NCBI RefSeq assembly: GCF_000720475.1 | Contig: NZ_JOAP01000003.1 | Location: forward strand, 1-64,000 | Direction: 5' to 3' | DNA length: 64,000 bases | Source: Streptomyces aureocirculatus | Lineage (GTDB): Bacteria; Actinomycetota; Actinomycetes; Streptomycetales; Streptomycetaceae | In this document: one piece after another, positions 17,715 to 26,284 of the stretch | Layout of the letters: every line of letters begins with the position of its first letter | How positions within the stretch are numbered: the first letter of the stretch is position 1 | Notes under the pieces: generated by a model | What the model saw: the letters and a program-made list of their open reading frames with translations, nothing else | Told to the model about the DNA's origin: nothing | Databases searched by the model: none | Program-made: the position numbers and the translations under genes

Positions 17715-19355
17715 TCACACCGACCGCAACAGCACCGCCGGCTGCTCCACACAGTCCGCGACGAAGCGCAGAAAACCGCCCGCCGTACCGCCGTCACACA
17801 CCCGGTGGTCGAAGGTCAGTGACAGTTGCACGACCTGACGCACCGCCAGCTCGCTCTGATGCACCCACGGCTTGGGCACGATACGGCCGACACCGAGCAT
17901 GGCCGCCTCGGGGTGGTTGATGATCGGCGTGGACCCGTCGACCCCGAACACGCCGTAGTTGTTCAACGTGAACGTGGACCCCGTGAGTTCCCCCGGCGTC
18001 AGCGTTCCCGTGCGGGCGGCCTCCGCGAGGCGCGCCAGCTCGGCGCTCAGCGACTCCGTGTCGCGGACGTGCGCGCCCTTCACGACCGGCACGACGAGCC
18101 CCCGCTCCGTCTGTGCGGCGAAGCCGAGGTGCACTGCGTCGAGCTGGACGACCTCCCGCGCGTCCATGTCGACCCTGGAGTTGAGCTCCGGGTGGCGGGC
18201 CAGGGCCGCGGTGCAGACGCGGGCGAGGAGCGCGAGCAGGGAGACCTTCGGCCCGCCTGCCGCGTTCATCGCCGCGCGGGCGTGCAGCAGTTCCGTCGCG
18301 TCGGCGTCGACCCAGCACGTCGCGTCCGGTATCTCGCGGCGGCTGCGCGCCAGCTTGTCGGCGACGGCTCCGCGTACACCGCGCAACGGGATCCGCGTGG
18401 CCCCCGTGCCCGTCGTACCGTCCGCTCCCGCGCCGGACGCCACACCGGCCCCCGCACCGGCCGGTGCCGTACTCGTCCCGCCGGCCCCGAAGGTGACCCC
18501 GATGCCCGGCACCGGGCGCTCCGTTGCGGTGGACGCGGGGGGCGACGCGGACGCCGGGTCCGCTATCGACGCGACGACGGTCGCAGCGGCCCGCACGGCG
18601 TCCTCCACGTCGGCCCGCAGGATCAGCCCGTCAGGACCGGAGCCGACGAGCTGCCGCAGGTCCACGCCGTGCTCCCGCGCCAGTTTGCGGACGAGCGGGG
18701 AGATCACGGGGACGGGACCGCCGTCCCGCGCGGGAGCGGCGTCACCCCGTACGGGACCGGCATCACCCCGTACGGGAGAGGCGTCACCCCGTACGGGAGA
18801 GGCCTCGGAACCCTCGCTTCCCTCGAGGGCGGGCCCGTAAGCAGCCCTCTCCCCCGAGGCCACGGCCCCCGCCCCCGAGCCCGCGTCGGACGGCGAACCC
18901 GCGCCGACAGCGCCCCGGCCATCGGCTCCGGAACCGTCCCCCGCGGTCGCCCCGGAAACCTCCGGCGGCCGCACCCTGCGCCGCCGCGCGGGCGGTGCCG
19001 TCGTGCCGTACCCGACGAGGACGTTCCCCGAGGCGTCGTCCCCCACCGCCGCGGCCGCACCGCCCTCGGAACGGGAAGCAGGGCCGCCGGAGGCCAGGTC
19101 CGCGGCGGGGGCACCGACGGCGACCGTCAGGAGCGGCGCACCCACGGGCAGTTCGGTGCCCTCCGCGCCGAAGCGGGCCGTCACCACGCCCCCGTACGGA
19201 CACGGCACCTCGACCATGGCCTTGGCCGTCTCGACCTCGACGACGGGCTGGTCGACCTCCACGACGTCGCCGACCTCCACGAGCCAGCGCGTGATCGAGG
19301 CCTCCGTGAGCCCCTCGCCGAGGTCGGGCAGCTTGAACTCCAGGACCTGCGCCAT
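17715..19355 (-). CDS. bkdC: second branched-chain 2-oxoacid dehydrogenase E2
   Basis: This is a second E2 acyltransferase, 546 residues, longer than the first because of its linkers. The lipoyl domain (1-80) has Lys in ETAKA. A Gly/Ser/Ala linker contains tandem SPVRGDA units (DNA near 18715-18800). A subunit-binding domain (LVRKLAREHGVDLRQLVG) is near 225, then a catalytic domain with FDHRVCDGG, which supplies the HxxxDG active site. The ATG overlaps the E1-beta stop by one base (TGATG). This is the last gene of bkd operon 2, which neighbours the Lrp-type regulator gene. Confidence 0.9.
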   Translation of the reverse strand: MAQVLEFKLPDLGEGLTEASITRWLVEVGDVVEVDQPVVEVETAKAMVEVPCPYGGVVTARFGAEGTELPVGAPLLTVAVGAPAADLASGGPASRSEGGAAAAVGDDASGNVLVGYGTTAPPARRRRVRPPEVSGATAGDGSGADGRGAVGAGSPSDAGSGAGAVASGERAAYGPALEGSEGSEASPVRGDASPVRGDAGPVRGDAAPARDGGPVPVISPLVRKLAREHGVDLRQLVGSGPDGLILRADVEDAVRAAATVVASIADPASASPPASTATERPVPGIGVTFGAGGTSTAPAGAGAGVASGAGADGTTGTGATRIPLRGVRGAVADKLARSRREIPDATCWVDADATELLHARAAMNAAGGPKVSLLALLARVCTAALARHPELNSRVDMDAREVVQLDAVHLGFAAQTERGLVVPVVKGAHVRDTESLSAELARLAEAARTGTLTPGELTGSTFTLNNYGVFGVDGSTPIINHPEAAMLGVGRIVPKPWVHQSELAVRQVVQLSLTFDHRVCDGGTAGGFLRFVADCVEQPAVLLRSV

Positions 19356-20359
19356 CAGCTACCCGCCTCCCACTGCAGCCGTGCCACCGCGTCCAGGATC
19401 CGGTCGACGCCCGGGAGGTGGTGCCGCTCCAGCATCGGCGGCGGATAGGGGATGTCGAACCCGGCGACCCGCAGCACCGGCGCCTCCAGGTGGTGGAAGC
19501 AGCGCTCCGTGACCCGCGCGGCGATCTCCCCGCCGGGGCCGCCGAAGCCGCCCGACTCGTGCACGACCACGGCGCGGCCCGTGCGCCGCACGGACGCGGC
19601 CACCGTCTCGTCGTCGAAGGGCACCAGGGAGCGCAGGTCGACCACTTCGAGGTCCCAGCCCTCGGCCTGCGCCGCCTCGGCCGCCTCCAGGCAGACGGGC
19701 ACGGAAGGGCCGTACGTGAGGAGCGTGGCGCTGCGGCCCGCGCGCCGCACCACGGCCCTGCCGATGGGCTCGACGGTGGCGGGCACGTCCGGGTTCCAGT
19801 CGGCCCTGGACCAGTAGAGCCGCTTCGGCTCCAGGAAGACGACGGGGTCGTCGGAGGCGATGGCCGCCCGCAGCAGACCGTACGCGTCGGCGACGGTGGC
19901 GGGCATGACGACGTGCAGCCCCGGCGTCGCCATGTAGTACGCCTCGGAGGAGTCGCTGTGGTGCTCGACGCCGCCGATCCCGCCGCCGTAGGGCACGCGG
20001 ACGGTGAGGGGCAGCGCGAGGCCGCCCCTGGTGCGGTTGCGCATCCGCGCCACGTGCGAGATCAGTTGCTCGAAGGCGGGGTAGGCGAAAGCGTCGAACT
20101 GCATCTCCACGACGGGCCGCAGCCCGTACATCGCCATGCCGACGGCCGTCCCCAGGATGCCGGCCTCCGCGAGCGGGGTGTCCGTGCAGCGCGTGTCGCC
20201 GAACTCGGCGGCGAGGCCGTCGGTGACGCGGAAGACACCGCCGAGGGTGCCGACGTCCTCACCGAGGACGTGCACGGTGGGGTCGTCGGCCATCGCGTCG
20301 CGCAGCGCGCGCCCGAGTGCCTGCCCCATGGTGGCCGGTTTCACGGCGACAGTGGTCAT
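19355..20359 (-). CDS. bkdB: second branched-chain 2-oxoacid dehydrogenase E1 beta
   Basis: This is the E1-beta subunit of bkd operon 2, 334 residues. It keeps GEDVGTLGGVFRVTDGL, the conserved EHHSDSSEAYY region and the FEPKRLYW motif. It is colinear with the operon 1 protein but clearly diverged, so the two operons are old paralogues rather than a recent copy. Its ATG overlaps the E1-alpha stop by four bases (ATGA), and its stop overlaps the E2 start. Confidence 0.92.
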   Translation of the reverse strand: MTTVAVKPATMGQALGRALRDAMADDPTVHVLGEDVGTLGGVFRVTDGLAAEFGDTRCTDTPLAEAGILGTAVGMAMYGLRPVVEMQFDAFAYPAFEQLISHVARMRNRTRGGLALPLTVRVPYGGGIGGVEHHSDSSEAYYMATPGLHVVMPATVADAYGLLRAAIASDDPVVFLEPKRLYWSRADWNPDVPATVEPIGRAVVRRAGRSATLLTYGPSVPVCLEAAEAAQAEGWDLEVVDLRSLVPFDDETVAASVRRTGRAVVVHESGGFGGPGGEIAARVTERCFHHLEAPVLRVAGFDIPYPPPMLERHHLPGVDRILDAVARLQWEAGS

Positions 20360-21498
20360 CGTCCCGCTCCGTACGCCTCGTCCTCGGCCGCCAGCTCGGC
20401 CCGCAACCGGGCCGCCTGTTCCCGCAGTTGGGTGGTCTGCTCCGCGTACACGTGCGTGAACAGGTCCATGGGGTCCAGGGCCGGTTCCTCGTTCATGCGA
20501 TCCCTGAGGTCCGCGGCCATCGTCTCCGCGGAGGCGCGCACCGCGTTCCTGCGGTCCTCGTCGAGCAGGCCGCGCTCGGTGAGTTCACGCTCCAGGAGCA
20601 CGATCGGGTCGTGGTCGCGCCAGGCGTCGACCTCCGCGTCCCTGCGGTAGCGCGTCGCGTCGTCGGCGTTCGTGTGGGCTTCCACGCGGTACGTGACGGC
20701 CTCGACGAGCGTCGGGCCGCCGCCCGCGCGGGCGGTGCGCACCGCGTCGGAGAGGACCTCGAGCACCGCGACCGCGTCGTTGCCGTCGACCAGGCGGCCC
20801 GGCATCCCGTACCCGACGGCCTTGTGGGCCAGGGAGGGGGCGGCCGTCTGCTTGGCGAGCGGCACGGAGATCGCGAAGCCGTTGTTCTGTACGAGGAAGA
20901 CGACGGGGGCCTGCCAGACCGCGGCGAAGTTCAGGGCTTCGTGGAAGTCGCCCTCGCTGGTGCCGCCGTCGCCGACCAGGGCGAGCGCGACCACGTCGTC
21001 GCCCTTGAGGCGGGCGGCGTGCGCGAGGCCCACGGCATGCGGAAGCTGGGTGGCCAGGGGAGTACACAGGGGCGCTGTGCGGTGCTCGCGCGGGTCGTAA
21101 CCGGTGTGCCAGTCGCCGCGCAGCAGGGTGAGGGCCGCCACCGGGTCGAGGCCGCGGACGACCGCGGCGAGCGTGTCCCGGTAGCTGGGGAACAGCCAGT
21201 CCTGCTCGCGCAGGGCGAACGCCGCGGCGATCTGGCTGGCCTCCTGGCCGGTGCTCGACGGGTAGACGGCGAGCCTGCCCTGCTTGGTGAGGGCCGTCGC
21301 CTGCGTGTTGTACCGGCGGCCGCGCACGAGCTCGCTGTGGAGGCGCAGCAGCAGTTCCTTGTCCACCGCGCCTGCGGCCCGGGTGCCCAGAACGCGATAC
21401 GGCTCCGCGTCCGGCAGGAGCGGCGCGGGGTCGGTCCTCGGCTGCCATGCGGGGGGCGGGGCGGGCTGGTGGGCGCCCCGCTGCTCCATGACCGTCAT
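20356..21498 (-). CDS. bkdA: second branched-chain 2-oxoacid dehydrogenase E1 alpha
   Basis: This is the E1-alpha subunit of bkd operon 2. With the ATG at 21498 (AGGAGG seven bases upstream) it has 380 residues. The thiamine diphosphate motif is GDGGTSEGD followed by QNNGFAIS, and HTNADDATRYR is the phosphorylation-loop-like region conserved in the family. It lacks the Lys-rich N-terminal extension of the operon 1 protein. A longer frame to 21702 would cross the divergent promoter region and is rejected. Confidence 0.9.
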   Translation of the reverse strand: MTVMEQRGAHQPAPPPAWQPRTDPAPLLPDAEPYRVLGTRAAGAVDKELLLRLHSELVRGRRYNTQATALTKQGRLAVYPSSTGQEASQIAAAFALREQDWLFPSYRDTLAAVVRGLDPVAALTLLRGDWHTGYDPREHRTAPLCTPLATQLPHAVGLAHAARLKGDDVVALALVGDGGTSEGDFHEALNFAAVWQAPVVFLVQNNGFAISVPLAKQTAAPSLAHKAVGYGMPGRLVDGNDAVAVLEVLSDAVRTARAGGGPTLVEAVTYRVEAHTNADDATRYRRDAEVDAWRDHDPIVLLERELTERGLLDEDRRNAVRASAETMAADLRDRMNEEPALDPMDLFTHVYAEQTTQLREQAARLRAELAAEDEAYGAGR

Positions 21499-21550
21499 GA
21501 CGGCACCTCCTGGGGGAACTCGGAAAAACAGTCTCCTCATGGGAGCGGAA

Positions 21551-21595
21551 TGAGGCGCGCCGACGTGATGCGCCTCACCTACCGATTGTTCGGTC
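21551..21595. promoter_or_regulatory. inverted repeat and PaaR-type operator-like site before bkd operon 2
   Basis: An 8-bp inverted repeat TGAGGCGC / GCGCCTCA with an 11-base spacer lies at 21551-21577. At 21578-21595 is a sequence matching 15 of 18 bases of the operator found twice in the paa region (central part ACCGATTGTTCGGT). Both lie upstream of bkdA2 and of the divergent Lrp/AsnC gene. Flanking DnaA-box-like TGTGGACAA (21630-21638) and TTCTCCACA (21642-21650) are also present. Confidence 0.55.
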
Positions 21596-21695
21596 GTCGG
21601 CACATTTTGGCTACAGGCACCTCCAGGCTGTGGACAAACGGTTCTCCACAGCCTGGGATGGGTGCAGTACGTCCATGGTAGGGAGGCGGGGGGAC

Positions 21696-22196
21696 ATGGC
21701 ACCTGAACGAATGGCCGACGGCGGCGCCGGGGAGCGTCCGGAGCCCCAGCTCCGCCCGCTGGACTCCATCGACCGCGACATCCTGCAGATCCTGCACACG
21801 GACGGTCGCGCCTCGATACGTGCCGTGTCCGAGCGCGTGCACGTCTCCCGGGCCAATGCCTACGCGCGCATCAACCGCCTCATCGACGACGGCGTGATCC
21901 GCGGTTTCGGCGCCCGCATCAACCACGAACGTGCCGGCCAGGGCGCCTCCGCCTACATCACCCTGAAGATCGTCCAGAACGGCTGGCGCACGGTCCGCGA
22001 ACAACTGCGGACTCTGCCGGGGGCCTCTCACATCGCGCTGGTCAGCGGGGACTTCGACGTACTGCTGCTGGTGCACACGCCGGACAACCGCGCGCTGCGG
22101 GAGCTGGTGCTCACCCGGATCCAGTCCATCCCGGAGGTCCTCAGCACCCGCACGCTGCTGGTCTTCGAGGAGGACGACCTGGAGGCGGAGGGCTGA
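21696..22196 (+). CDS. bkdR: Lrp/AsnC-family regulator, probable BkdR
   Basis: This is a 166-residue transcription factor. The AsnC-type helix-turn-helix lies at about 15-65 (LDSIDRDILQILHTDGRASIRAVSERVHVSRANAYARINRL), and the C-terminal ligand-binding (RAM) domain includes GASHIALVSGDFDVLLLV. It is divergent from bkd operon 2; BkdR-type regulators of this family control branched-chain 2-oxoacid dehydrogenase genes in response to branched amino acids in other bacteria. The ATG at 21696 follows GGGAGG; an upstream ATG at 21675 is possible. Which operon it regulates, and whether positively, is inference. Confidence 0.85.
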   Translation: MAPERMADGGAGERPEPQLRPLDSIDRDILQILHTDGRASIRAVSERVHVSRANAYARINRLIDDGVIRGFGARINHERAGQGASAYITLKIVQNGWRTVREQLRTLPGASHIALVSGDFDVLLLVHTPDNRALRELVLTRIQSIPEVLSTRTLLVFEEDDLEAEG

Positions 22197-22223
22197 GATC
22201 GCGGGCGGTGGCACCCGCCTGGG

Positions 22224-22814
22224 TCAGCCTTCGGTGCGCAGCCCCGCGAACGCTAGCTGCACCACGGCGTCGGCGACCTCGGCACCGCTGGCGGCGTTGC
22301 GTGCCTCCGGTTTGTACCACTCCACGATGGAGTTGATCATTCCGAAGAGCAGCCGGGTGGCGAGCCGCAGCTCGACGTCGGAGCGCAGGTCGCCGTCCGC
22401 GACGGCTTCCTTGAGCAGTTCGGCGACCTCGTGGTCGAACTCCCTGCGCCGCTCAAGGGCCCACCGCTCGGTGTCGGTGTTGCCGCGCACCCGCAGCAGC
22501 AGCGTCACATAGGGCAGTTCGGCGATCAGGACCTCGACGGTGCGCCGGGTCACGTGCTCCAGGCGCCGCACCGCGCCGCCCTCGCGCGCGTGCTCCTCGG
22601 TGAGGATCCCGAAGAGCCCGTCGAGCGCCCGGCTCACCGCGCGGCGCAGCAGCTCCTCCTTGCCCGACACATGGTGGTAGATCGACGACTTGGAGATACC
22701 GGCGGCCTTGGAGAGGTGCTCCATGGACGTGCCGTCGTAGCCACGCTCGTTGAAGACCCGTACGGCGACGTCGAGGAGGGTCTCGGGGGTGTAGGTGTCC
22801 CGCCGGGCGCTCAT
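22224..22814 (-). CDS. TetR-family regulator, probable repressor of phenylacetate genes
   Basis: This is a 196-residue TetR protein. The N-terminal helix-turn-helix is at about 8-55 (TLLDVAVRVFNERGYDGTSMEHLSKAAGISKSSIYHHVSGKEELL), followed by an all-helical effector domain. Its ATG overlaps the stop of paaH (ATGA). By position it corresponds to the PaaR-type repressors that sense phenylacetyl-CoA. The identical 18-bp operators before paaN/paaH and paaA are its probable targets. Confidence 0.85.
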   Translation of the reverse strand: MSARRDTYTPETLLDVAVRVFNERGYDGTSMEHLSKAAGISKSSIYHHVSGKEELLRRAVSRALDGLFGILTEEHAREGGAVRRLEHVTRRTVEVLIAELPYVTLLLRVRGNTDTERWALERRREFDHEVAELLKEAVADGDLRSDVELRLATRLLFGMINSIVEWYKPEARNAASGAEVADAVVQLAFAGLRTEG

Positions 22815-24325
22815 GCGTGGTCCTCCTTCGCGGCGGCGCGGCGCAGCCCCTGGGATGCGGCGTAGCGCCCCGTGGGGTACTCGTCGTGCAGGTGGTCGAG
22901 GACCCCCGTGACCCAGTACAGGCCGAGGTCGGTGCCCCAGGAGAGCGGTCCGCGCGGGTAGTTGACGCCCAGGCGCATGGCGGTGTCGACGTCGTCGGGT
23001 TCCGCCACGCCGCGCGCCACGGCGTCGTGCGCGAAGTCGACGAGCATGGCGACCGTACGGGCCACGATCATCCCGGGGATGGCGCGTACGACGCTGACCT
23101 TCTTGTCGAGCGCCTGGAAGAGGCCCACCGCCTCGCCGAGCGCGCGCTCGTCCACGCGTGCCGCGGGGGCGAGGGCGATGCGGGTGGCCGTTCCGTAGTC
23201 GAGGGCCAGGTCGAACTGGATGGTGGGCTGTGCGGCGGCGTCGGGGGACGAGCCGTCGGCGAGGGCCAGGCGGGTGCCCCCGGAGAGCTCGATCCAGCCC
23301 GGGAAGTCCGGGTGTGCGGACTGCCCGCGCTCCACCCGGACGCCGGCGCCCTCGATGAGCGGGAGCAGGGCCGCGGCCTGGAACAGCTCGCCGTGCAGGG
23401 CGACGGACCCCGGTGCGTCCGCGGGGCCCGCGGTGTGCGGCCGGGGCTGCTCGGCACCGTCCCCGTACGCGAACCAGCCCTGCCCCGTCTTGCGGCCGAG
23501 GCGCCGGGACTCGACGAGGCGCCGCTGGGCGAGGGACGGCGTGAACTTGGGGTCCTGGAAGAACGACTCCCACACCGAGCGGGTGACGGCTTCGTTCACG
23601 TCCTGGCCGATGAGGTCGGTGAGTTCGAAGGGGCCCATCTTGAAGCCGCCGGACTCGCGCAGGACCGCGTCGACGGTAGCGGCGTCGGCGGCGCGCTCCT
23701 CGTGCACGCGCAGGGCCTCGGCGTAGAAGGGCCGGGCCACGCGGTTGACGAGGAAGCCGGGGGTGTCGGCGCAGTGGACAGGCGTCTTTCCCCAGGCTCG
23801 CGCGGTGTCGTACGCGCGCGTGGCCGTCGCCTCGTCCGTGGCGTGACCGCTGACCACCTCGACCAGGGGCAGCAGCGGCGCGGGGTTGAAGAAGTGCAGT
23901 CCGACGAAGCGGCCCGGGCGCCCGAGTGCGCCCGCGACGGCCGTCACGGACAGGGACGACGTGTTGGTGGCCAGCACGCAGTCGTCCGCCACGATCTCCT
24001 CGAGGTCCTGGAACAGGCGCTGCTTGACGTCCAGTTGTTCGACGACGGCTTCGACGACCAGGTCGCACCCGGCGAGGGCGTCGAGACCGTCGACGGCTTC
24101 GAGGCGTCCGGCCGCGGCGTCCCGGGCGGGCGCGTCGAGGCGGCCCTTCTCCACGAGGCGGTCCAGGCGGGCGGTGATCGCGGCGGCCGCCGTGCGCGCG
24201 TGGCCCGGCGCGGCGTCGTACAGCCGCACGGGGTGGCCCGCCACCAGGGCGACCTGGGCGATGCCCTGGCCCATGGTGCCGGTGCCGACCACGGCAACGG
24301 GGCTGTCGAGATCGAGTGCTGTCAT
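22811..24325 (-). CDS. paaH: 3-hydroxyacyl-CoA dehydrogenase (PaaH type)
   Basis: This NAD-dependent dehydrogenase oxidises 3-hydroxyadipyl-CoA or a similar 3-hydroxyacyl-CoA late in phenylacetate breakdown. The 504 residues hold an N-terminal Rossmann domain (VVGTGTMGQGIAQVALVAGH) with the family motif HFFNPAPLLPLVEVV, and two C-terminal helical domains. The second of these (YPRGPLSWGTDLGLYWVTGVLDHL) is typical of the long PaaH form. The ATG at 24325 is used; the longer frame is a read-through into the promoter region. It is divergent from paaN across a shared operator, and its stop overlaps the TetR gene. Confidence 0.85.
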   Translation of the reverse strand: MTALDLDSPVAVVGTGTMGQGIAQVALVAGHPVRLYDAAPGHARTAAAAITARLDRLVEKGRLDAPARDAAAGRLEAVDGLDALAGCDLVVEAVVEQLDVKQRLFQDLEEIVADDCVLATNTSSLSVTAVAGALGRPGRFVGLHFFNPAPLLPLVEVVSGHATDEATATRAYDTARAWGKTPVHCADTPGFLVNRVARPFYAEALRVHEERAADAATVDAVLRESGGFKMGPFELTDLIGQDVNEAVTRSVWESFFQDPKFTPSLAQRRLVESRRLGRKTGQGWFAYGDGAEQPRPHTAGPADAPGSVALHGELFQAAALLPLIEGAGVRVERGQSAHPDFPGWIELSGGTRLALADGSSPDAAAQPTIQFDLALDYGTATRIALAPAARVDERALGEAVGLFQALDKKVSVVRAIPGMIVARTVAMLVDFAHDAVARGVAEPDDVDTAMRLGVNYPRGPLSWGTDLGLYWVTGVLDHLHDEYPTGRYAASQGLRRAAAKEDHA

Positions 24326-24413
24326 GCTCGCGATCCTCCCGCACTGGGGTCTCGGCCAGGGGCCCGGGGGTGGCCGGGGAAGGTTTTCCACAGGTTCGGC
24401 AGACCCTCTTGTC

Positions 24414-24431
24414 CCGACCGATCGTTCGGTT
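24414..24431. promoter_or_regulatory. 18-bp operator between paaH and paaN
   Basis: The 18-mer AACCGAACGATCGGTCGG is present on the minus strand. The identical sequence lies on the plus strand at 29776-29793 before paaA. It contains overlapping palindromes around ACCGAACGATCGGT, as in TetR-family operators. It sits between the divergent genes, 91 bases before the paaN start. A DnaA-box-like TTTTCCACA lies 22 bases to its left. Confidence 0.75.
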
Positions 24432-24521
24432 ACTCTAGCTCTGTCCAGGTGTTCCCGCCCACTGCCCCTGCCCAGCTCGCCAGCTCGAAGGAGAGCTGAC
24501 TCGACGAGGAGTTGGTCCCTC

Positions 24522-26213
24522 ATGGCCGCCGAACTCACCGCGCACCAGTTGATCGAAAAGCACCGGCCCACCCTCGACCAGGCGCTGGAGACGATCAGCA
24601 CCCGCGCGTACTGGTCGCCGCACCCCGAGCACCCCAAGGCCTATGGGGAGAACGGCAGCCTGAGCCTCCCCGAGGGCAAAGCCGCCTTCGAAGCCCTGCT
24701 GAACGAGCGCTTCGACCTCGACCAGCCGGGCACGGACGACTGGACGGGCGCGGAAGTGTCCCCCTATGGACCCGAGTTGGGCATCACCTATCCGCACCCG
24801 GACGTGGACGCCCTGCTGCCCGCCATGCGCGCGGGCACGGCCGCCTGGCGCGACGCGGGACCCGACGTGCGCGCCATGGTCTGCCTGGAGATCCTGGCCC
24901 GCATCAGCGCCCGTACGCACGAGTTCGCGCACGCCGTCATGCACACCAGCGGCCAGGCCTTCATGATGGCGTTCCAGGCGGGCGGCCCGCACGCCCAGGA
25001 CCGCGGCCTCGAAGCGGTGGCGTATGCGTACGCGGAGCAGTCCCGCACCCCCGGCACCGCCGAGTGGACCAAGCCCCAGGGCAAGCGTGACCCGCTCGCC
25101 CTGACCAAGCGCTTCACCCCTGTCGGCCGCGGCATCGCCCTCCTGATCGGCTGCAACACCTTCCCGACGTGGAACGGCTACCCCGGCCTCTTCGCCTCCC
25201 TCGCCACCGGCAACCCCGTCCTGGTCAAGCCGCATCCGCGCGCGGTGCTGCCGCTCGCCCTGACCGTGCGTGTCGCCCGTGAGGTCCTCGGTGAGGCGGG
25301 CTTCGACCCGAACCTGGTCGCGCTGGCCGTCGAGCGCCCCGGGGAGGGCATCGCCAAGACCCTGGCCGTCCGCCCCGAAATCAAGATCATCGATTACACG
25401 GGTTCGACGGCCTTCGGCGACTGGCTGGAGACCAACGCCCGGCAGGCCCAGGTCTACACGGAGAAGGCCGGTGTCAACACGGTCGTCGTCGAGTCGACCG
25501 ACAACTACAAGGGCATGCTCTCCAACCTGGCCTTCTCCCTGTCGCTGTACAGCGGCCAAATGTGCACGACCCCGCAGAACCTCCTGATCCCCCGCGAGGG
25601 CATCCGGACGGACGCGGGCGCCAAGACGTACGACGAGGTGGTCACGGACCTGGCGGGCGCCGTGAACGGCCTGCTCGGCGACGACGCCCGGGCGAACGGC
25701 ATCCTCGGCGCGCTGGTCAACCCGGACGTGCGCACCAGCCTGGAGGCCGCTGCCGGGCTCGGTGAAGTCGCCCTCGCCTCGCGGGAGGTCGCCAACCCGG
25801 AGTTCCCGGACGCGGTGGTGCGCACGCCGGTGATCGTGAAGCTGGACGGTGCCAAGCCGGACGCCGAGGCGGCGTATCTGAGCGAGTGCTTCGGCCCCGT
25901 CTCCTTCGCCGTCGCCGTCGACTCCGCGGCGGACGCCGTGGAGCTGCTGCGGCGCACGGTCCGCGAGAAGGGCGCGATGACGGTCGGGGCGTACACCACC
26001 TCGCCGGAGGTGTCCGAGGCCGTGGAGGAAACCTGCCTGGAGGAGAGCGCCCAACTGTCGCTGAACCTGACGGGCGGTGTCTATGTGAACCAGACGGCGG
26101 CGTTCTCCGACTTCCACGGCTCGGGCGGCAACCCGGCCGCGAATTCCGCGCTGTGCGACGCCGCGTTCGTGGCCAACCGCTTCCGGGTGGTGGAGATCCG
26201 CAAGGAGGCGTGA
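24522..26213 (+). CDS. paaN: phenylacetate degradation aldehyde dehydrogenase PaaN
   Basis: This 563-residue protein belongs to the PaaN branch of aldehyde dehydrogenases, which acts on the ring-cleavage semialdehyde of the phenylacetyl-CoA pathway. Visible are the cofactor region IALLIGCNTFPTWNGYPGLFASLATGNPVLVKPHPRAVLP, the FGDWLETNA segment after DYTGST, and the catalytic Cys in SLYSGQMCTTPQNLLIP. It lacks the C-terminal MaoC hydratase domain of E. coli PaaZ, so a separate hydratase may be needed. The ATG has GAGGAG about ten bases upstream. A terminator hairpin follows. Confidence 0.85.
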   Translation: MAAELTAHQLIEKHRPTLDQALETISTRAYWSPHPEHPKAYGENGSLSLPEGKAAFEALLNERFDLDQPGTDDWTGAEVSPYGPELGITYPHPDVDALLPAMRAGTAAWRDAGPDVRAMVCLEILARISARTHEFAHAVMHTSGQAFMMAFQAGGPHAQDRGLEAVAYAYAEQSRTPGTAEWTKPQGKRDPLALTKRFTPVGRGIALLIGCNTFPTWNGYPGLFASLATGNPVLVKPHPRAVLPLALTVRVAREVLGEAGFDPNLVALAVERPGEGIAKTLAVRPEIKIIDYTGSTAFGDWLETNARQAQVYTEKAGVNTVVVESTDNYKGMLSNLAFSLSLYSGQMCTTPQNLLIPREGIRTDAGAKTYDEVVTDLAGAVNGLLGDDARANGILGALVNPDVRTSLEAAAGLGEVALASREVANPEFPDAVVRTPVIVKLDGAKPDAEAAYLSECFGPVSFAVAVDSAADAVELLRRTVREKGAMTVGAYTTSPEVSEAVEETCLEESAQLSLNLTGGVYVNQTAAFSDFHGSGGNPAANSALCDAAFVANRFRVVEIRKEA

Positions 26214-26234
26214 GCCGGGGCGACAGCCATGGGT

Positions 26235-26254
26235 CCGCGCCCCTCGGGGCGCGG
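26235..26254. terminator. terminator between convergent paaN and TrmH genes
   Basis: A 9-bp perfect GC stem CCGCGCCCC / GGGGCGCGG with a very short loop lies in the 71-base convergent gap. Confidence 0.65.
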
Positions 26255-26284
26255 GCTCGGCCCCAGGCCGCCGGGGAGGGGGGC

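Noticed and set aside
22224..24344. A 706-codon frame joining the TetR gene and upstream sequence
   Set aside because: The upstream part is the off-frame of paaH and is Arg/Gly-rich; the TetR ATG overlaps the paaH stop in the usual way.
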